The translations under genes were made by a program, and so were the position numbers. A model generated the notes under the pieces. It did no database searches. It saw only the letters and a program-made list of their open reading frames with translations, and was not told the DNA's origin. 64,000 nt of DNA. Origin: Daejeonella sp. Lineage in GTDB: Bacteria > Bacteroidota > Bacteroidia > Sphingobacteriales > Sphingobacteriaceae. The stretch is taken from positions 1 through 64,000 of the forward strand of contig NZ_JAUYSS010000021.1 in NCBI RefSeq assembly GCF_030695525.1, written 5' to 3'. This document shows positions 26,321-35,573 of the stretch, piece by piece; positions within the stretch are counted from its first letter, which is position 1; every line of letters begins with the position of its first letter.

Positions 26321-27214
26321 ATGCAGCCAGACAAGCATAATAATTCCATATTGCCCCAGGACTTTAGAAAATTAGCCAGGGAGTTAACTATTGTAGAAAA
26401 TGATTTACCTGGTTCAGAGGAATTATTAAGAGGGCTAAAAACGAGTAATACACCGGTTATTGGCATTACTGGTCCACCAGGGGCCGGTAAAAGTACTCTG
26501 GTTAATGCGATGATAAACCATATGAGCGCTGAGAATAAGCGAATAGCCGTACTTGCCATTGACCCTACATCTCCATTTAATCTGGGATCTCTTCTGGGAG
26601 ATCGTGTCAGAATGGCAGAACAGTTTAATAAGCCAAATGTATATATCCGCTCGCTCGCTACCAGGGGCTCATTAGGTGGTTTATCGGGGAAAACAATTGA
26701 AATGTGTGATGTACTTAAGGCTGCTGGTTTTGATTATATTCTGATTGAAACAGTCGGAGTTGGTCAGTCGGAGGTTGAAATTGCCGGACTTGCAGATATC
26801 AGTGTGGTAGTGCTGGTTCCGGAGTCGGGTGATGAGATCCAGAACATGAAATCAGGATTAATGGAGATTGCAGATATATTCGTAGTGAATAAATCAGACA
26901 GGGAGGGGGCGGATACTTTCGCTAATAACCTTAAAAAGCTTGTCCATCAGAGGCCAGAGCCTATTCCTGTTATCAATACTATTGCCGATAAAGCTATTGG
27001 TATTTCAGAACTGATGGAAGCTATTGAAAATCAGTCGATTAAAGAAAACACTAGACGTATATTTTTACTGGGAGAAAAGGCCTGGAAACTGCTTCAGCAT
27101 CACCAAATGAAGCATTTTGATAAAAATCGGCTTCAACAGGATATTATTACAGCTTCAGCAAGTCCCGATTTTAATCTCTACCGGTTTATAGATACCTTAT
27201 CAGCTGGAAACTAA
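26321..27214 (+). CDS. meaB: Methylmalonyl-CoA mutase-associated GTPase MeaB
   Basis: G3E-type P-loop GTPase that loads adenosylcobalamin into and protects methylmalonyl-CoA mutase. Visible are Walker A GPPGAGKSTLVNAMI, the switch region DPTSPFNLGSLLGDRVRM, IRSLATRGSLGGLSGKT, ETVGVGQSEVEI and the base-specificity motif VNKSDR. I start at ATG 26321; an in-frame TTG two codons upstream is also possible. About 297 residues, close to the family norm. The mutase subunit genes are not in this window, so the partner must be encoded elsewhere. The gene overlaps the convergent pepP gene by four bases. Confidence 0.94.
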   Translation: MQPDKHNNSILPQDFRKLARELTIVENDLPGSEELLRGLKTSNTPVIGITGPPGAGKSTLVNAMINHMSAENKRIAVLAIDPTSPFNLGSLLGDRVRMAEQFNKPNVYIRSLATRGSLGGLSGKTIEMCDVLKAAGFDYILIETVGVGQSEVEIAGLADISVVVLVPESGDEIQNMKSGLMEIADIFVVNKSDREGADTFANNLKKLVHQRPEPIPVINTIADKAIGISELMEAIENQSIKENTRRIFLLGEKAWKLLQHHQMKHFDKNRLQQDIITASASPDFNLYRFIDTLSAGN

Positions 27215-28500
27215 GAATTCATGATTTCTTCTATTTCTTCAACTTCTACGGGTATATCATCCATCAGGTCGATATTGCCATTTTTCGTTATCAGAATATT
27301 ATTTTCAATCCGTATTCCGAGACCTTCCTTTGGAATATAAATTCCTGGCTCGCATGTCAGAAGGTTTCCGGCTTCAAAGGGCTTATACCGGCTGGCAAAA
27401 TCATGCACATCCAAACCAAGGTGGTGGGATGTACCGTGCATAAAATACTTTTTATAAAGCGGGGCTTTAGGATCTTGCTTCGCTATATCCTGTTTATCGA
27501 GTAAACCAAGCCCAATCAGCTCAAATTCAACTATTTTACCAACCTCAGCATGATAGTCATTCCATATCGTTCCGGGAAGAAGCATCTTTCTGGCTTCTTT
27601 CATAATCCGTAATACTGCATTATAAACATCCTTCTGGCGCTTACTGAAACGGCCGCTGACAGGTACTGAACGGCTCATGTCGGCATTATAATTAGCATAT
27701 TCTGCCCCAAAGTCAAACAGGATCACATCACCATCTTTGCAGATCTGGTTGTTATCATTATAGTGAAGGATATTGGCATTTTTACCAGAAGCTATGATTG
27801 GATTATATGCATGACCAGTAGCTCTCTGCCGAATGAATTCATGAATAATTTCAGCTTCAATTTCATATTCCGCAACGCCCGGTTTTATAAATTTCAGAAT
27901 CCTTATAAAGGCATCACGGGTAATTTGACAGGCTTTTTTTGTCAGATCAATCTCGATTTCTGACTTAAGCGGGCGGAGTTCACGCATGATCAGTGCAGCC
28001 CGTTTATATTCATGTAATGGATAATGTTTTTGTATTTTCTCTATAAACCTGATATCCCGATAGGGTACCTGATGGGCATAGCGATCATTCTCATTCGTAT
28101 TGAGATAGATGCTTTCGGCATAACTTATAATAGAGGGCAGAATATTCCAAAATTCATCAATCCAGTACACATTATTGATACCGGATACCTTTTTTGCTTC
28201 CTGAATGGTCAATTTATGACCTTCCCACACTGCAATGTGTTCATTAGTCTGTCTTAAAAACAGGACTTCCTTGTATAATGGGTTAGGACAGTCAGGAAAT
28301 AAAAATAAAATAGTTTGTTCCTGATCGATTCCGCTAAGGTAAAACAGATCAGGATTTTGTTTGAATATATGGGTCTGATCTCCACTTCTTGGAAATTCGT
28401 CATTCGATTGAAATATGGCTATAGAATTCGCAGACAGCCTTTTTATAAAATTTTTACGATTTTTTTCGAATAGTTTCCTGTCAATGCAAGGGTATTTCAT
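27211..28500 (-). CDS. pepP: Xaa-Pro aminopeptidase (M24B)
   Basis: Dimetal peptidase that removes an N-terminal residue preceding proline. The N-terminal creatinase-like domain (NSIAIFQSNDEFPRSGDQTH) is followed by the pita-bread catalytic domain with all five metal ligands in place: Asp in LFDFGAEYANY, Asp in NADMSRSVPV, His in HGTSHHLGLDVHD, Glu in TCEPGIYIP and Glu in GIRIENNILIT. I start at the ATG at 28500, giving 429 residues; an in-frame ATG at 28527 would add nine. It is cytoplasmic, with no signal peptide, and appears to be a single-gene unit divergent from ompA. Confidence 0.94.
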   Translation of the reverse strand: MKYPCIDRKLFEKNRKNFIKRLSANSIAIFQSNDEFPRSGDQTHIFKQNPDLFYLSGIDQEQTILFLFPDCPNPLYKEVLFLRQTNEHIAVWEGHKLTIQEAKKVSGINNVYWIDEFWNILPSIISYAESIYLNTNENDRYAHQVPYRDIRFIEKIQKHYPLHEYKRAALIMRELRPLKSEIEIDLTKKACQITRDAFIRILKFIKPGVAEYEIEAEIIHEFIRQRATGHAYNPIIASGKNANILHYNDNNQICKDGDVILFDFGAEYANYNADMSRSVPVSGRFSKRQKDVYNAVLRIMKEARKMLLPGTIWNDYHAEVGKIVEFELIGLGLLDKQDIAKQDPKAPLYKKYFMHGTSHHLGLDVHDFASRYKPFEAGNLLTCEPGIYIPKEGLGIRIENNILITKNGNIDLMDDIPVEVEEIEEIMNS

Positions 28501-28585
28501 ACTAAAAGTATATAATCTGGGGTGCAAGAAAACGAATTATGATGTAATTTTTGTCAAAGAAAATGTATGGAACAGTATTTGATTA

Positions 28586-28616
28586 TTTGCACAAGTCAAA
28601 CTTATGACTATTTTTG
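28586..28616 (+). promoter_or_regulatory. Predicted promoter of the ompA-like gene
   Basis: TTTG (28586-28589), 19 bases, TATTTTTG (28609-28616): an essentially ideal Bacteroidota promoter. Transcription would begin around 28623, about 39 bases before the ATG, as suits an abundant outer-membrane protein. Confidence 0.8.
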
Positions 28617-28661
28617 TGTAAATTACACCATTGAAATTTGTTAACCTTTAAAAAAACGATT

Positions 28662-30050
28662 ATGAATTATTCTACATTAAAGAAAGCCCTCGTGTTTTCA
28701 TTAGTAGCAGCGTTAGGCCTCGGTGAGGTTTCTTTCGCACAAGATGCTACTAGCTCCTCTGCCAAGGTATTTGGTGGGAGAGGCCAGTACAGAACCTGGA
28801 GTTTCGGTATCAATGCCGGAGTATTAGCACCTGTTGTTGCTATAGGTGGAACTAATGACTTTACTAACTGGAGCCCATCTTTAGGATATGGTCTTACTTT
28901 AAGAAAGCAGGTAGATCATATCTTCGGTATTCAATTTGCTTACCACGGTGGAGAGCTTAGCTATGATAATGATGGCGCCACAGTTAATTTGGGATTAGGC
29001 CCACGTACTGACGGAATTACACAAATCAGCCATGCATTAGACCTTACAGGTATTGCTAACGTAGGAACAATTGATTTCCTTAGAAGAGAAAACGCTGTTA
29101 ACTTCAATCTGAAAGCTGGTTTTGGTTACGCTGCTTATCACTGGAAAGAAATCAATCCTAACTCAACTCCTGCTAAAGGAACTTATGGTCCTGACAGAGA
29201 TCGTAACAACATCCGTAACGTATATGTTCCGGTTGGTGCAGGTATCAAATTCAAAGTTTCTGATCGTGTTAACTTCGATCTTGGTTATACTATGAACTTC
29301 CTTGATGCTGATGATCTTGATGGAACAAAAGGAAAGAGCTTCACTAAAGATAAATGGTCTTATACCTCTGCTGGTATTGAATTCTCTTTAGGTTCTTCAG
29401 CTAAACCAAATTTAGACTGGGTTAATCCACTTGCTCTAATGTATGATGAATTAAAAGATCCTACATTACGTCAGGAAGTTGAGGCATTAAAAGGTCGTGT
29501 AAGTGCACTAGAAGCTGCTGATCTGTTAAAAGATTCTGATGGTGACGGTGTTGCTGATAGATTAGACAAATGTCCTAACACAGAAGCTGGAATTAAAGTT
29601 GATGGTTCTGGATGTCCTTTAGATGTTGATGCTGATGGTATTCCTGATTCAAAAGATGCTTGTCCTACTGTTAAAGGTATCGCTAGATTGAACGGATGTC
29701 CTGAGTTTGCAGCATCATCAGGTACTATGGTTCCAATCCAGTTTGAGTTTAACTCTTCAGTTTTGAGAACTTCAGCATATTCAATTCTTGATGGTTTAGC
29801 TTCTTCACTGAAAGCAAATTCTTCTGCGGTTGTTCAGTTAGACGGTCACGCTTCTGCTGAAGGTACTGAAGAATATAACATGGTTTTATCAAGAGACAGA
29901 GCTAATTCTGTTAAAACTTACCTGGTTAATGCCGGTATAGCTTCTAACAGAATTGCAGTTACTGCTTACGGTGAAAGCCGCCCGGTTGCTTCTAACGCAA
30001 CTGAAGCTGGACGTATTCAAAATCGTCGTGTTGAGATCAAACAACAATAA
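28662..30050 (+). CDS. OmpA family outer-membrane protein with TSP3 repeats
   Basis: Structural protein that ties the outer membrane to peptidoglycan. The 462-residue product has a signal peptide ending EVSFAQ, an N-terminal beta-barrel of about 230 residues, a short helical linker (RQEVEALKGRVSALEA), two calcium-binding thrombospondin type 3 repeats (DSDGDGVADRLDKCP and DVDADGIPDSKDACP) and a C-terminal OmpA domain with LDGHASAEGTEEYNMVLSRDRA and the closing RRVEI that binds diaminopimelate. I chose the ATG at 28662 over a TTG eight codons upstream because it begins the signal peptide. Strong promoter upstream and strong terminator downstream make it a single-gene unit. Confidence 0.95.
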   Translation: MNYSTLKKALVFSLVAALGLGEVSFAQDATSSSAKVFGGRGQYRTWSFGINAGVLAPVVAIGGTNDFTNWSPSLGYGLTLRKQVDHIFGIQFAYHGGELSYDNDGATVNLGLGPRTDGITQISHALDLTGIANVGTIDFLRRENAVNFNLKAGFGYAAYHWKEINPNSTPAKGTYGPDRDRNNIRNVYVPVGAGIKFKVSDRVNFDLGYTMNFLDADDLDGTKGKSFTKDKWSYTSAGIEFSLGSSAKPNLDWVNPLALMYDELKDPTLRQEVEALKGRVSALEAADLLKDSDGDGVADRLDKCPNTEAGIKVDGSGCPLDVDADGIPDSKDACPTVKGIARLNGCPEFAASSGTMVPIQFEFNSSVLRTSAYSILDGLASSLKANSSAVVQLDGHASAEGTEEYNMVLSRDRANSVKTYLVNAGIASNRIAVTAYGESRPVASNATEAGRIQNRRVEIKQQ

Positions 30051-30080
30051 ACAATACTGTATATAAGCATATTGTAAAAA

Positions 30081-30122
30081 AAGAATCCCGTCCCGATTAT
30101 TTCGGGACGGGATTCTTTTTTA
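30081..30122 (+). terminator. Terminator after the ompA-like gene
   Basis: AAGAATCCCGTCCCGA (30081-30096), five-base loop, TCGGGACGGGATTCTT (30102-30117), then T-rich sequence. The 16-bp uninterrupted stem is unusually stable. Confidence 0.9.
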
Positions 30123-30139
30123 TTTAATATTTTTGATCT

Positions 30140-30277
30140 ATGTATTTTTTCAGAAAGCACGATCCTAACAGACCTTCAAGTTTCAATCTGAAGGTAATGC
30201 ACATTATTAATACAGTTGCTTTAGTCTTATTTCTTGCGGGTATCATCTATAAGCTACTGGAATGGTATGTATTCTGA
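30140..30277 (+). CDS. 45-residue single-helix membrane protein
   Basis: A short gene read from ATG at 30140 to TGA at 30277. The product starts MYFFRKHDPNRPSSFNLKV, which is basic and polar, and then has one hydrophobic helix (INTVALVLFLAGIIYKLLEW), so an inner-membrane anchor with a cytoplasmic N-terminus is predicted. The pattern of aromatic/basic start, DPN..PS.FNLKVMH and one helix resembles a small Bacteroidota family I believe has a DUF number (DUF6728), but I cannot confirm that here. The strict codon structure and lack of overlap with another gene argue that it is real. It sits between ompA's terminator and ridA. Confidence 0.65.
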   Translation: MYFFRKHDPNRPSSFNLKVMHIINTVALVLFLAGIIYKLLEWYVF

Positions 30278-30335
30278 GATATATCATAAGTCTTACTTTA
30301 GGTCTGTTTTCTCTCTACCGAATTAAATAATTATT

Positions 30336-30716
30336 ATGAAATCAATAATTTATACTGAGAAGGCACCTGAACCTATCGGGCCATATAGTCAGGCAGTGCT
30401 TACGGGGAATATGTTGTTTATATCCGGTCAGATTCCAATCGATCCCGCCACAAATCAGCTAATTTCTGGCAGTATTGGTGATGAAGCCAGACAGGTTATG
30501 AAGAATTTGGAAGCTGTACTCTTATCAGCAGGTTTTTTATTTGAAGATGTGGTAAAAGTCACTATTTTTTTAAGTGATATGAATCATTTTTCTGAAGTAA
30601 ATGAAATCTATGGCTCTTACTTTCGATCAGATTTCCCGGCGAGGGAAACCGTTGCAGTTCTTGGATTACCCAAAAATGTGAATGTAGAGATCTCTGCTAT
30701 TGCTGTTAAAGGCTGA
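30336..30716 (+). CDS. ridA: RidA family reactive imine/enamine deaminase
   Basis: Hydrolyses reactive 2-aminoacrylate-type intermediates made by PLP enzymes, preventing damage. The 126-residue protein is nearly all family core: KAPEPIGPYSQAV, MLFISGQIPIDP, ARQVMKNLEAVLLSAGF, VVKVTIFLSDMNHFSEVNEIYG and the substrate-binding Arg in FPARETVAVLGLPKNVNVEIS. It forms trimers in known members. It lies directly before a drug/metabolite transporter gene, which starts three bases after its stop, and recG; the three are probably one transcript. Confidence 0.93.
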   Translation: MKSIIYTEKAPEPIGPYSQAVLTGNMLFISGQIPIDPATNQLISGSIGDEARQVMKNLEAVLLSAGFLFEDVVKVTIFLSDMNHFSEVNEIYGSYFRSDFPARETVAVLGLPKNVNVEISAIAVKG

Positions 30717-30718
30717 TA

Positions 30719-31648
30719 TTGAAAACTGGCCGACTGAAATATTATTTAGCCGCTATAATATCTGTAGTGACCTGGGGCTTTTTCTCTATCCCTCTTCGTA
30801 AAATACAGCATTATCCTTCAGATGAGATCTTATATTACAGGATATTTACTTCACTTGTATTCACCTGGGTTTTTATTGCATTATTTCGTACCAAACATTT
30901 AAAATCAGACCTGAATTATTTCTATTCCCTGAGCAAAGGCGGGCGTAGGAGGATTATCATCCTATGCCTAATTTCCGGTGTATTAATAAGCGGGAACTGG
31001 TTCACATATATCTATGCTGTAAATAATGTTAATTTGAAGTCGGCGGCCTTTGCCTACATGGTTTGCCCTCTGATTACCGCTTTTGCCGGGTTCATGATAC
31101 TTAAGGAAAAACTCAGCGTATTAAAACTAGTTGCACTAGGAATTGCCCTTTTTAGTATTATAATTCTCGCACAGGGTTCTCTAAGGGATGTTTTATGGTC
31201 TGTGTTTATTGCCGCTCTGTACAGTTTTTTCCTGATAGCTCAGAAATCAATGAGCCGGATGGATAAGTTTAATATGCTTGGATTACAGCTTTTGATTGCA
31301 GCCATTTTAATGTTTCCATTCTATGTATATAGTTTTAAAAGTTTTCCATTTGATACTTACTTCTGGACTGATATTATTATAATTTCAATCTTTTTTACTA
31401 TAATACCCCTGTTTTTAAGCCTTTATGCGCTAATCGGCATGCCTTCTTCCACCTTAGGGATTATAATTTATCTCAACCCGATTGTTGCTTTTGCAGTCGC
31501 ATTTTTCTACTTTCACGAAGGAATTAGTCTGCATCAGGTATACGCATATTCCCTGCTATTAGCCGCTGTTATTGTTTTTAACTGGAATACGATCAAAGAA
31601 ATAGTTTTTAAAATTCCGGCAGCTGAATTGTCGGAAATTACTCCCTGA
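30719..31648 (+). CDS. EamA/RarD family transporter
   Basis: A 309-residue membrane protein with about ten helices arranged as two EamA repeats, the drug/metabolite transporter fold. The first repeat starts YYLAAIISVVTWGFFSIP and contains SGNWFTYIYAVNNVNLKSAAFAYM, a segment typical of the RarD branch; the second contains LYALIGMPSSTLGIIIYLNP. Substrate unknown. The start codon is TTG, three bases after the ridA stop, and the recG start lies six bases after its stop, so all three genes appear translationally linked. Confidence 0.88.
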   Translation: MKTGRLKYYLAAIISVVTWGFFSIPLRKIQHYPSDEILYYRIFTSLVFTWVFIALFRTKHLKSDLNYFYSLSKGGRRRIIILCLISGVLISGNWFTYIYAVNNVNLKSAAFAYMVCPLITAFAGFMILKEKLSVLKLVALGIALFSIIILAQGSLRDVLWSVFIAALYSFFLIAQKSMSRMDKFNMLGLQLLIAAILMFPFYVYSFKSFPFDTYFWTDIIIISIFFTIIPLFLSLYALIGMPSSTLGIIIYLNPIVAFAVAFFYFHEGISLHQVYAYSLLLAAVIVFNWNTIKEIVFKIPAAELSEITP

Positions 31649-31653
31649 ATGGA

Positions 31654-33759
31654 TTGGCAGAACAAATCTTAAAAACTCCGGTTGAGTATTTAAAAGGTAT
31701 AGGTTCTCAGCGCGCTGAGATACTTAAGAAAGATCTTGGGATTTATACTTTTAACGATCTGCTTCATCATTACCCTTTTCGTTATATTGACAGAACCCGT
31801 TTTTATAAGATTCGTGAACTAAATCCGGATCTGCCTTCAGTTCAAATATTAGGCCGTATCATTTCAAAAGAAATATTGGGCGATAAGCATACTAAAAGGC
31901 TTGTCGCAAGATTCAAGGATGATACAGGCAGTATTGAACTTGTTTGGTTTCAAAGTATTCGCTGGATTGACAAGATCATACAACCGGGTTCTGTTTTTAT
32001 AGTTTTTGGGAAGCCTGTAATTTTTAATGGACACTTCTCGATCTCTCATCCTGAGCTTGAGCCCTATCATCCTAATGCAGAGAACAGAGGCAATCTTACA
32101 CTACAGCCAGTTTATAGCTCAACTGAAAAATTAAAGCAGTTCAACCTTGATAGTAAAGGTCTTCAAAGAGCTCAGGCCGCTCTAATTGACCAGGTAATCA
32201 GACAAGTTAAAGAAACACTGCCTGAATATATTTTGGTCAGACATAAATTGATAGGCTTGCAGAAAGCACTTTATAATATTCATTTTCCAGAAAATGCTGT
32301 AATCCTTAAGTCCGCTGAGACCCGTCTGAAATTTGACGAATTGTTTTTTATTCAGTTGAAACTTCTTAGAACCAAATTGGTTCGGACTCAGAAATTTAAA
32401 GGAGCAATCTTTGATAATGTCGGGGATAAGTTTAATACTTTTTACTCAGAGAAATTACCTTTTGAACTAACAAATGCCCAAAAACGTGTAATCAGGGAGA
32501 TCAGACAGGATACCCAGCGTGGAGTTCAAATGAACCGTTTACTCCAGGGTGATGTTGGTAGTGGAAAAACAGTCGTTGCTCTGATGATTATGCTTCTGGC
32601 AATAGATAATGGCTATCAGGCATGCATCATGGCTCCTACAGAGATTTTGGCCCGTCAACATTATCAGTCAATTAAGGGTCTGTTAGGAGATGACTTCATT
32701 AGTGTAGAAATTCTGACTGGTTCCACATTGAAAAAGGCCAGAACCAGTCTTCACCAGATTTTGGAGAGTGGAGAGCTTGATATTCTTGTAGGCACACATG
32801 CTCTGATCGAAGATGCGGTTAAGTTTAAAAATCTGGGGCTTATTGTGATTGATGAACAACACCGCTTTGGGGTTGAGCAGCGCGCTAAATTATGGCGCAA
32901 GAATGTTATCCCCCCGCACGTTTTGGTTATGACGGCCACACCCATTCCCCGAACTTTGGCCATGACCCTATATGGTGATCTCGATATTTCAATTATTAAT
33001 GAGCTTCCGGCAGGAAGAAAGCCCATTAAAACGGTTCATTTATATCACAATCAACGCTTAAGGATGTTCGGTTTTATGCGTGAAGAGATTGCTAAAGGCA
33101 GGCAGATTTATATAGTTTACCCTTTAATTAAGGAGAGCGAGAAGCTTGATCTTTTATATCTGGAAGCTGGGATAGAAGCAATAATTGATGAGTTTCCAAT
33201 GCCTGAATATCAGCATAGTATTGTTCATGGTAAACTCTCTGCTAAGGAAAAGGCATCTGAAATGCAGCGTTTTGTTAAAGGTGAAACACAGATCATGGTG
33301 GCTACAACTGTGATTGAGGTTGGTGTGAATGTTCCAAATGCCAGTGTGATGATTATTGAAAATGCTGAACGTTTTGGTTTATCTCAATTGCATCAATTGC
33401 GTGGTAGGGTTGGCAGGGGTGCAGAGCAATCTTTTTGTATACTAATGTCGGGAAATAAGTTAAGCAGCGATGCCAGAACGCGTTTGGATACGATGGTTAG
33501 AACTAACGATGGCTTTGAGATTGCAGAAATCGATCTTCAGCTCAGGGGACCCGGAAATATTGAAGGGACACAACAAAGCGGGGTGCTTGATCTGAAACTT
33601 GCGGATCTCTCCATGGATCAGAAACTTCTGTCTGAAGCCCGACAAACAGTTATACAAGTACTTGAGGATGATCCGGAATTAAAAAATGAGTCTAATTTAC
33701 TCTTAAGGCAATACTTTGAACATAAACCTGGTGGAATCAGCTGGGACAAAATATCTTAA
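31654..33759 (+). CDS. recG: ATP-dependent DNA helicase RecG
   Basis: Remodels stalled replication forks and branches Holliday junctions. The 701-residue protein has the wedge/OB domain at the N-terminus (FNDLLHHYPFRYID, then VQILGRIISKEI), and the helicase core: Walker A LLQGDVGSGKTVVALM, MAPTEILARQHY, DEQHRFGVEQRAKL, MTATPIPRTLAMT, ATTVIEVGVNVPNAS and LHQLRGRVGRG. FEIAEIDLQLRGPGNIEGTQQSG is the characteristic RecG C-terminal segment. The start is TTG (31654) with no in-frame ATG nearby. Confidence 0.96.
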   Translation: MAEQILKTPVEYLKGIGSQRAEILKKDLGIYTFNDLLHHYPFRYIDRTRFYKIRELNPDLPSVQILGRIISKEILGDKHTKRLVARFKDDTGSIELVWFQSIRWIDKIIQPGSVFIVFGKPVIFNGHFSISHPELEPYHPNAENRGNLTLQPVYSSTEKLKQFNLDSKGLQRAQAALIDQVIRQVKETLPEYILVRHKLIGLQKALYNIHFPENAVILKSAETRLKFDELFFIQLKLLRTKLVRTQKFKGAIFDNVGDKFNTFYSEKLPFELTNAQKRVIREIRQDTQRGVQMNRLLQGDVGSGKTVVALMIMLLAIDNGYQACIMAPTEILARQHYQSIKGLLGDDFISVEILTGSTLKKARTSLHQILESGELDILVGTHALIEDAVKFKNLGLIVIDEQHRFGVEQRAKLWRKNVIPPHVLVMTATPIPRTLAMTLYGDLDISIINELPAGRKPIKTVHLYHNQRLRMFGFMREEIAKGRQIYIVYPLIKESEKLDLLYLEAGIEAIIDEFPMPEYQHSIVHGKLSAKEKASEMQRFVKGETQIMVATTVIEVGVNVPNASVMIIENAERFGLSQLHQLRGRVGRGAEQSFCILMSGNKLSSDARTRLDTMVRTNDGFEIAEIDLQLRGPGNIEGTQQSGVLDLKLADLSMDQKLLSEARQTVIQVLEDDPELKNESNLLLRQYFEHKPGGISWDKIS

Positions 33760-33799
33760 GGAAATTATTTTAGAAAAAAGAGAGAGTAATTAAATAAAA

Positions 33800-35074
33800 A
33801 TGGCTGTTAGCAAGCCTTTAGAGGCTGTCAAAGATCCTTATATCGCAATGCGTTTTCCGGAGTTTCGCTCCTATCTGGCCATGCGTTTTCTATTTACTTT
33901 TGCTTACCAGGTTCAGGCCGTAGTAGTTGGATGGCATATTTATCAGTTAACAAAAGATCCGCTATCCCTGGGGCTTATAGGTCTCGCAGAAGCTATTCCA
34001 TCCATATCAGTAACACTGTACGGAGGATATATTGCCGATAAATCTGACAAGAAAAAACTCATGGTCTGGATTATCCTTGCCATGTTACTTTCAAGTTTTG
34101 TGCTGAGCGTAGTTACAAGCGATAAAGCGCTTGACTATCTGGGACAAAATCTAGTCATATTGATCATGTATCTGATGATATTTTTTGTGGGTATTGCCCG
34201 AGGTTTCTATTCCCCTACCGCTTTTACTTTGTTGGCTCAGATCATTCCCAGAGAACATTATGCTAATTCTTCGACCTGGAATAGTGGAATATGGCAGGTC
34301 GCTTCAATTATGGGGCCGGCAGTAGGTGGATTGCTGTATGCATTCAGTGGAATAACTGCTTGTTTTGTTGTGATTGTAAGTTTTATGGCCCTGGCATTAG
34401 GTTGTATTGTATTCTTTGTTAAAAATTTTCCTCCTCAGTTTATTCCCAGGGAAAATATATTCAAAAGTCTATCGGAGGGCATCAAATTTGTTTTCAATAA
34501 TAAGATGATCCTTGGTGCATTAAGCCTGGATATGTTCTCCGTATTTTTTGGTGGTGCAGTTGCATTGATGCCAATCTTTGCTCATGATATTTTGAAGGTT
34601 GGTTCTGAAGGACTTGGATTTCTGCGTGCTGCTCCGGCTGCAGGTGCAGTGATCACAATGTTTATCATGGCCAGATATCCTCCAATGAACAAGCCCTGGA
34701 GAAACCTGCTTTTGGCAGTTGCCGGTTTCGGCCTGTCTATTATTTGCTTCGGACTTTCACGTAATTTTTATTTGTCTTTGATCTGTCTTTTCTTCGAGGG
34801 CGCATTTGATAGTGTCAGTGTAATAATCCGCTCGACGATATTACAATTGCTAACTCCTCAGGAAATGCGTGGCCGAGTTTCGGCAGTAAACGGCATGTTT
34901 ATTAATTCATCAAATGAGATTGGTGCATTTGAGTCGGGGGCTACAGCAAAACTTATGGGTACGATACCTTCAGTGCTTTTTGGTGGCACCATGACCCTGA
35001 TCATTGTGTTTATTACTTATCTGAAAACCAGGAAGCTTATTCCCCTGGGACTGAAACAAATCAGCAGTAATTAG
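33800..35074 (+). CDS. Major facilitator superfamily transporter (EntS-like)
   Basis: A 424-residue permease with twelve predicted helices. The MFS signature loop between helices 2 and 3 is GGYIADKSDKKKLMVW, and FFVGIARGFYSPTAFTLLAQIIPREHYANSS is typical of the EntS/enterobactin exporter-like branch (MFS_3). TPQEMRGRVSAVNGMF follows in the second half, again conserved in that branch. Substrate cannot be told; no siderophore genes are nearby. It overlaps the convergent PLDc_N-type gene by four bases and follows recG after 40 bases. Confidence 0.88.
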   Translation: MAVSKPLEAVKDPYIAMRFPEFRSYLAMRFLFTFAYQVQAVVVGWHIYQLTKDPLSLGLIGLAEAIPSISVTLYGGYIADKSDKKKLMVWIILAMLLSSFVLSVVTSDKALDYLGQNLVILIMYLMIFFVGIARGFYSPTAFTLLAQIIPREHYANSSTWNSGIWQVASIMGPAVGGLLYAFSGITACFVVIVSFMALALGCIVFFVKNFPPQFIPRENIFKSLSEGIKFVFNNKMILGALSLDMFSVFFGGAVALMPIFAHDILKVGSEGLGFLRAAPAAGAVITMFIMARYPPMNKPWRNLLLAVAGFGLSIICFGLSRNFYLSLICLFFEGAFDSVSVIIRSTILQLLTPQEMRGRVSAVNGMFINSSNEIGAFESGATAKLMGTIPSVLFGGTMTLIIVFITYLKTRKLIPLGLKQISSN

Positions 35075-35283
35075 ATCCTGTTTGTTCTTCCCACTACAAA
35101 ATAAATTATAGAGCCCAGTATTGGTGCAATCAGGATCACAATGAGCCAGAGTAATTTTGTATTTGTTGGTTTATTGCTTCTGAACAGGTCAAGAAGTGTA
35201 TATATGATCAAAATTGCCCAGAGAATTCCAAGCAGGAAGCGGAAGAAACCTCCGATAAAAAGTAGACTCAATAATGTAATCAT
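35071..35283 (-). CDS. Small PLDc_N-type membrane protein
   Basis: A 70-residue protein of two hydrophobic helices matching the phospholipase D-nuclease N-terminal (PLDc_N) domain: a first helix, then TNTKLLWLIVILIAPILGSIIYFVVGR. That domain normally precedes cardiolipin synthase catalytic domains; here it stands alone, so the protein is a membrane module without the enzyme. Its ATG overlaps the stop of an upstream gene of the same type (ATGA), so the two are co-translated. Function unknown. Confidence 0.8.
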   Translation of the reverse strand: MITLLSLLFIGGFFRFLLGILWAILIIYTLLDLFRSNKPTNTKLLWLIVILIAPILGSIIYFVVGRTNRI

Positions 35284-35504
35284 AAGGCTTTTTGTTTTCG
35301 TCCCCAGAACAGATAGACTACTGCACCGAGATAAGGTGCAATCAGTATAAAAATTATCCAGAGAAATTTTTGACTAGTACTTAAACTCTTTGACTTCAGC
35401 GAATCGAAAATGGCGAATGGAATAATGAGGAGAAGTGCTATAATCGAAAATATGACCATAACCCATTCCCAAATACCAAAGCCCGATGTGTATTCTGCAA
35501 TCAT
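35280..35504 (-). CDS. Small PLDc_N-type membrane protein, tandem copy
   Basis: A 74-residue protein with two helices and the same closing pattern as its downstream neighbour: STSQKFLWIIFILIAPYLGAVVYLFWGR. The shared W-I-I/V-x-I-L-I-A-P-x-L-G-x-x-x-Y core marks both as PLDc_N domains and as probable duplicates that have drifted well apart outside the core. They overlap by four bases. No cardiolipin synthase catalytic domain is found in the window. Confidence 0.8.
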   Translation of the reverse strand: MIAEYTSGFGIWEWVMVIFSIIALLLIIPFAIFDSLKSKSLSTSQKFLWIIFILIAPYLGAVVYLFWGRKQKAL

Positions 35505-35573
35505 AGTCAGGCTAAATATTTATCCATGTCTTTATATTGAGCACATAGTACATAGTTGAATATACATAATATT

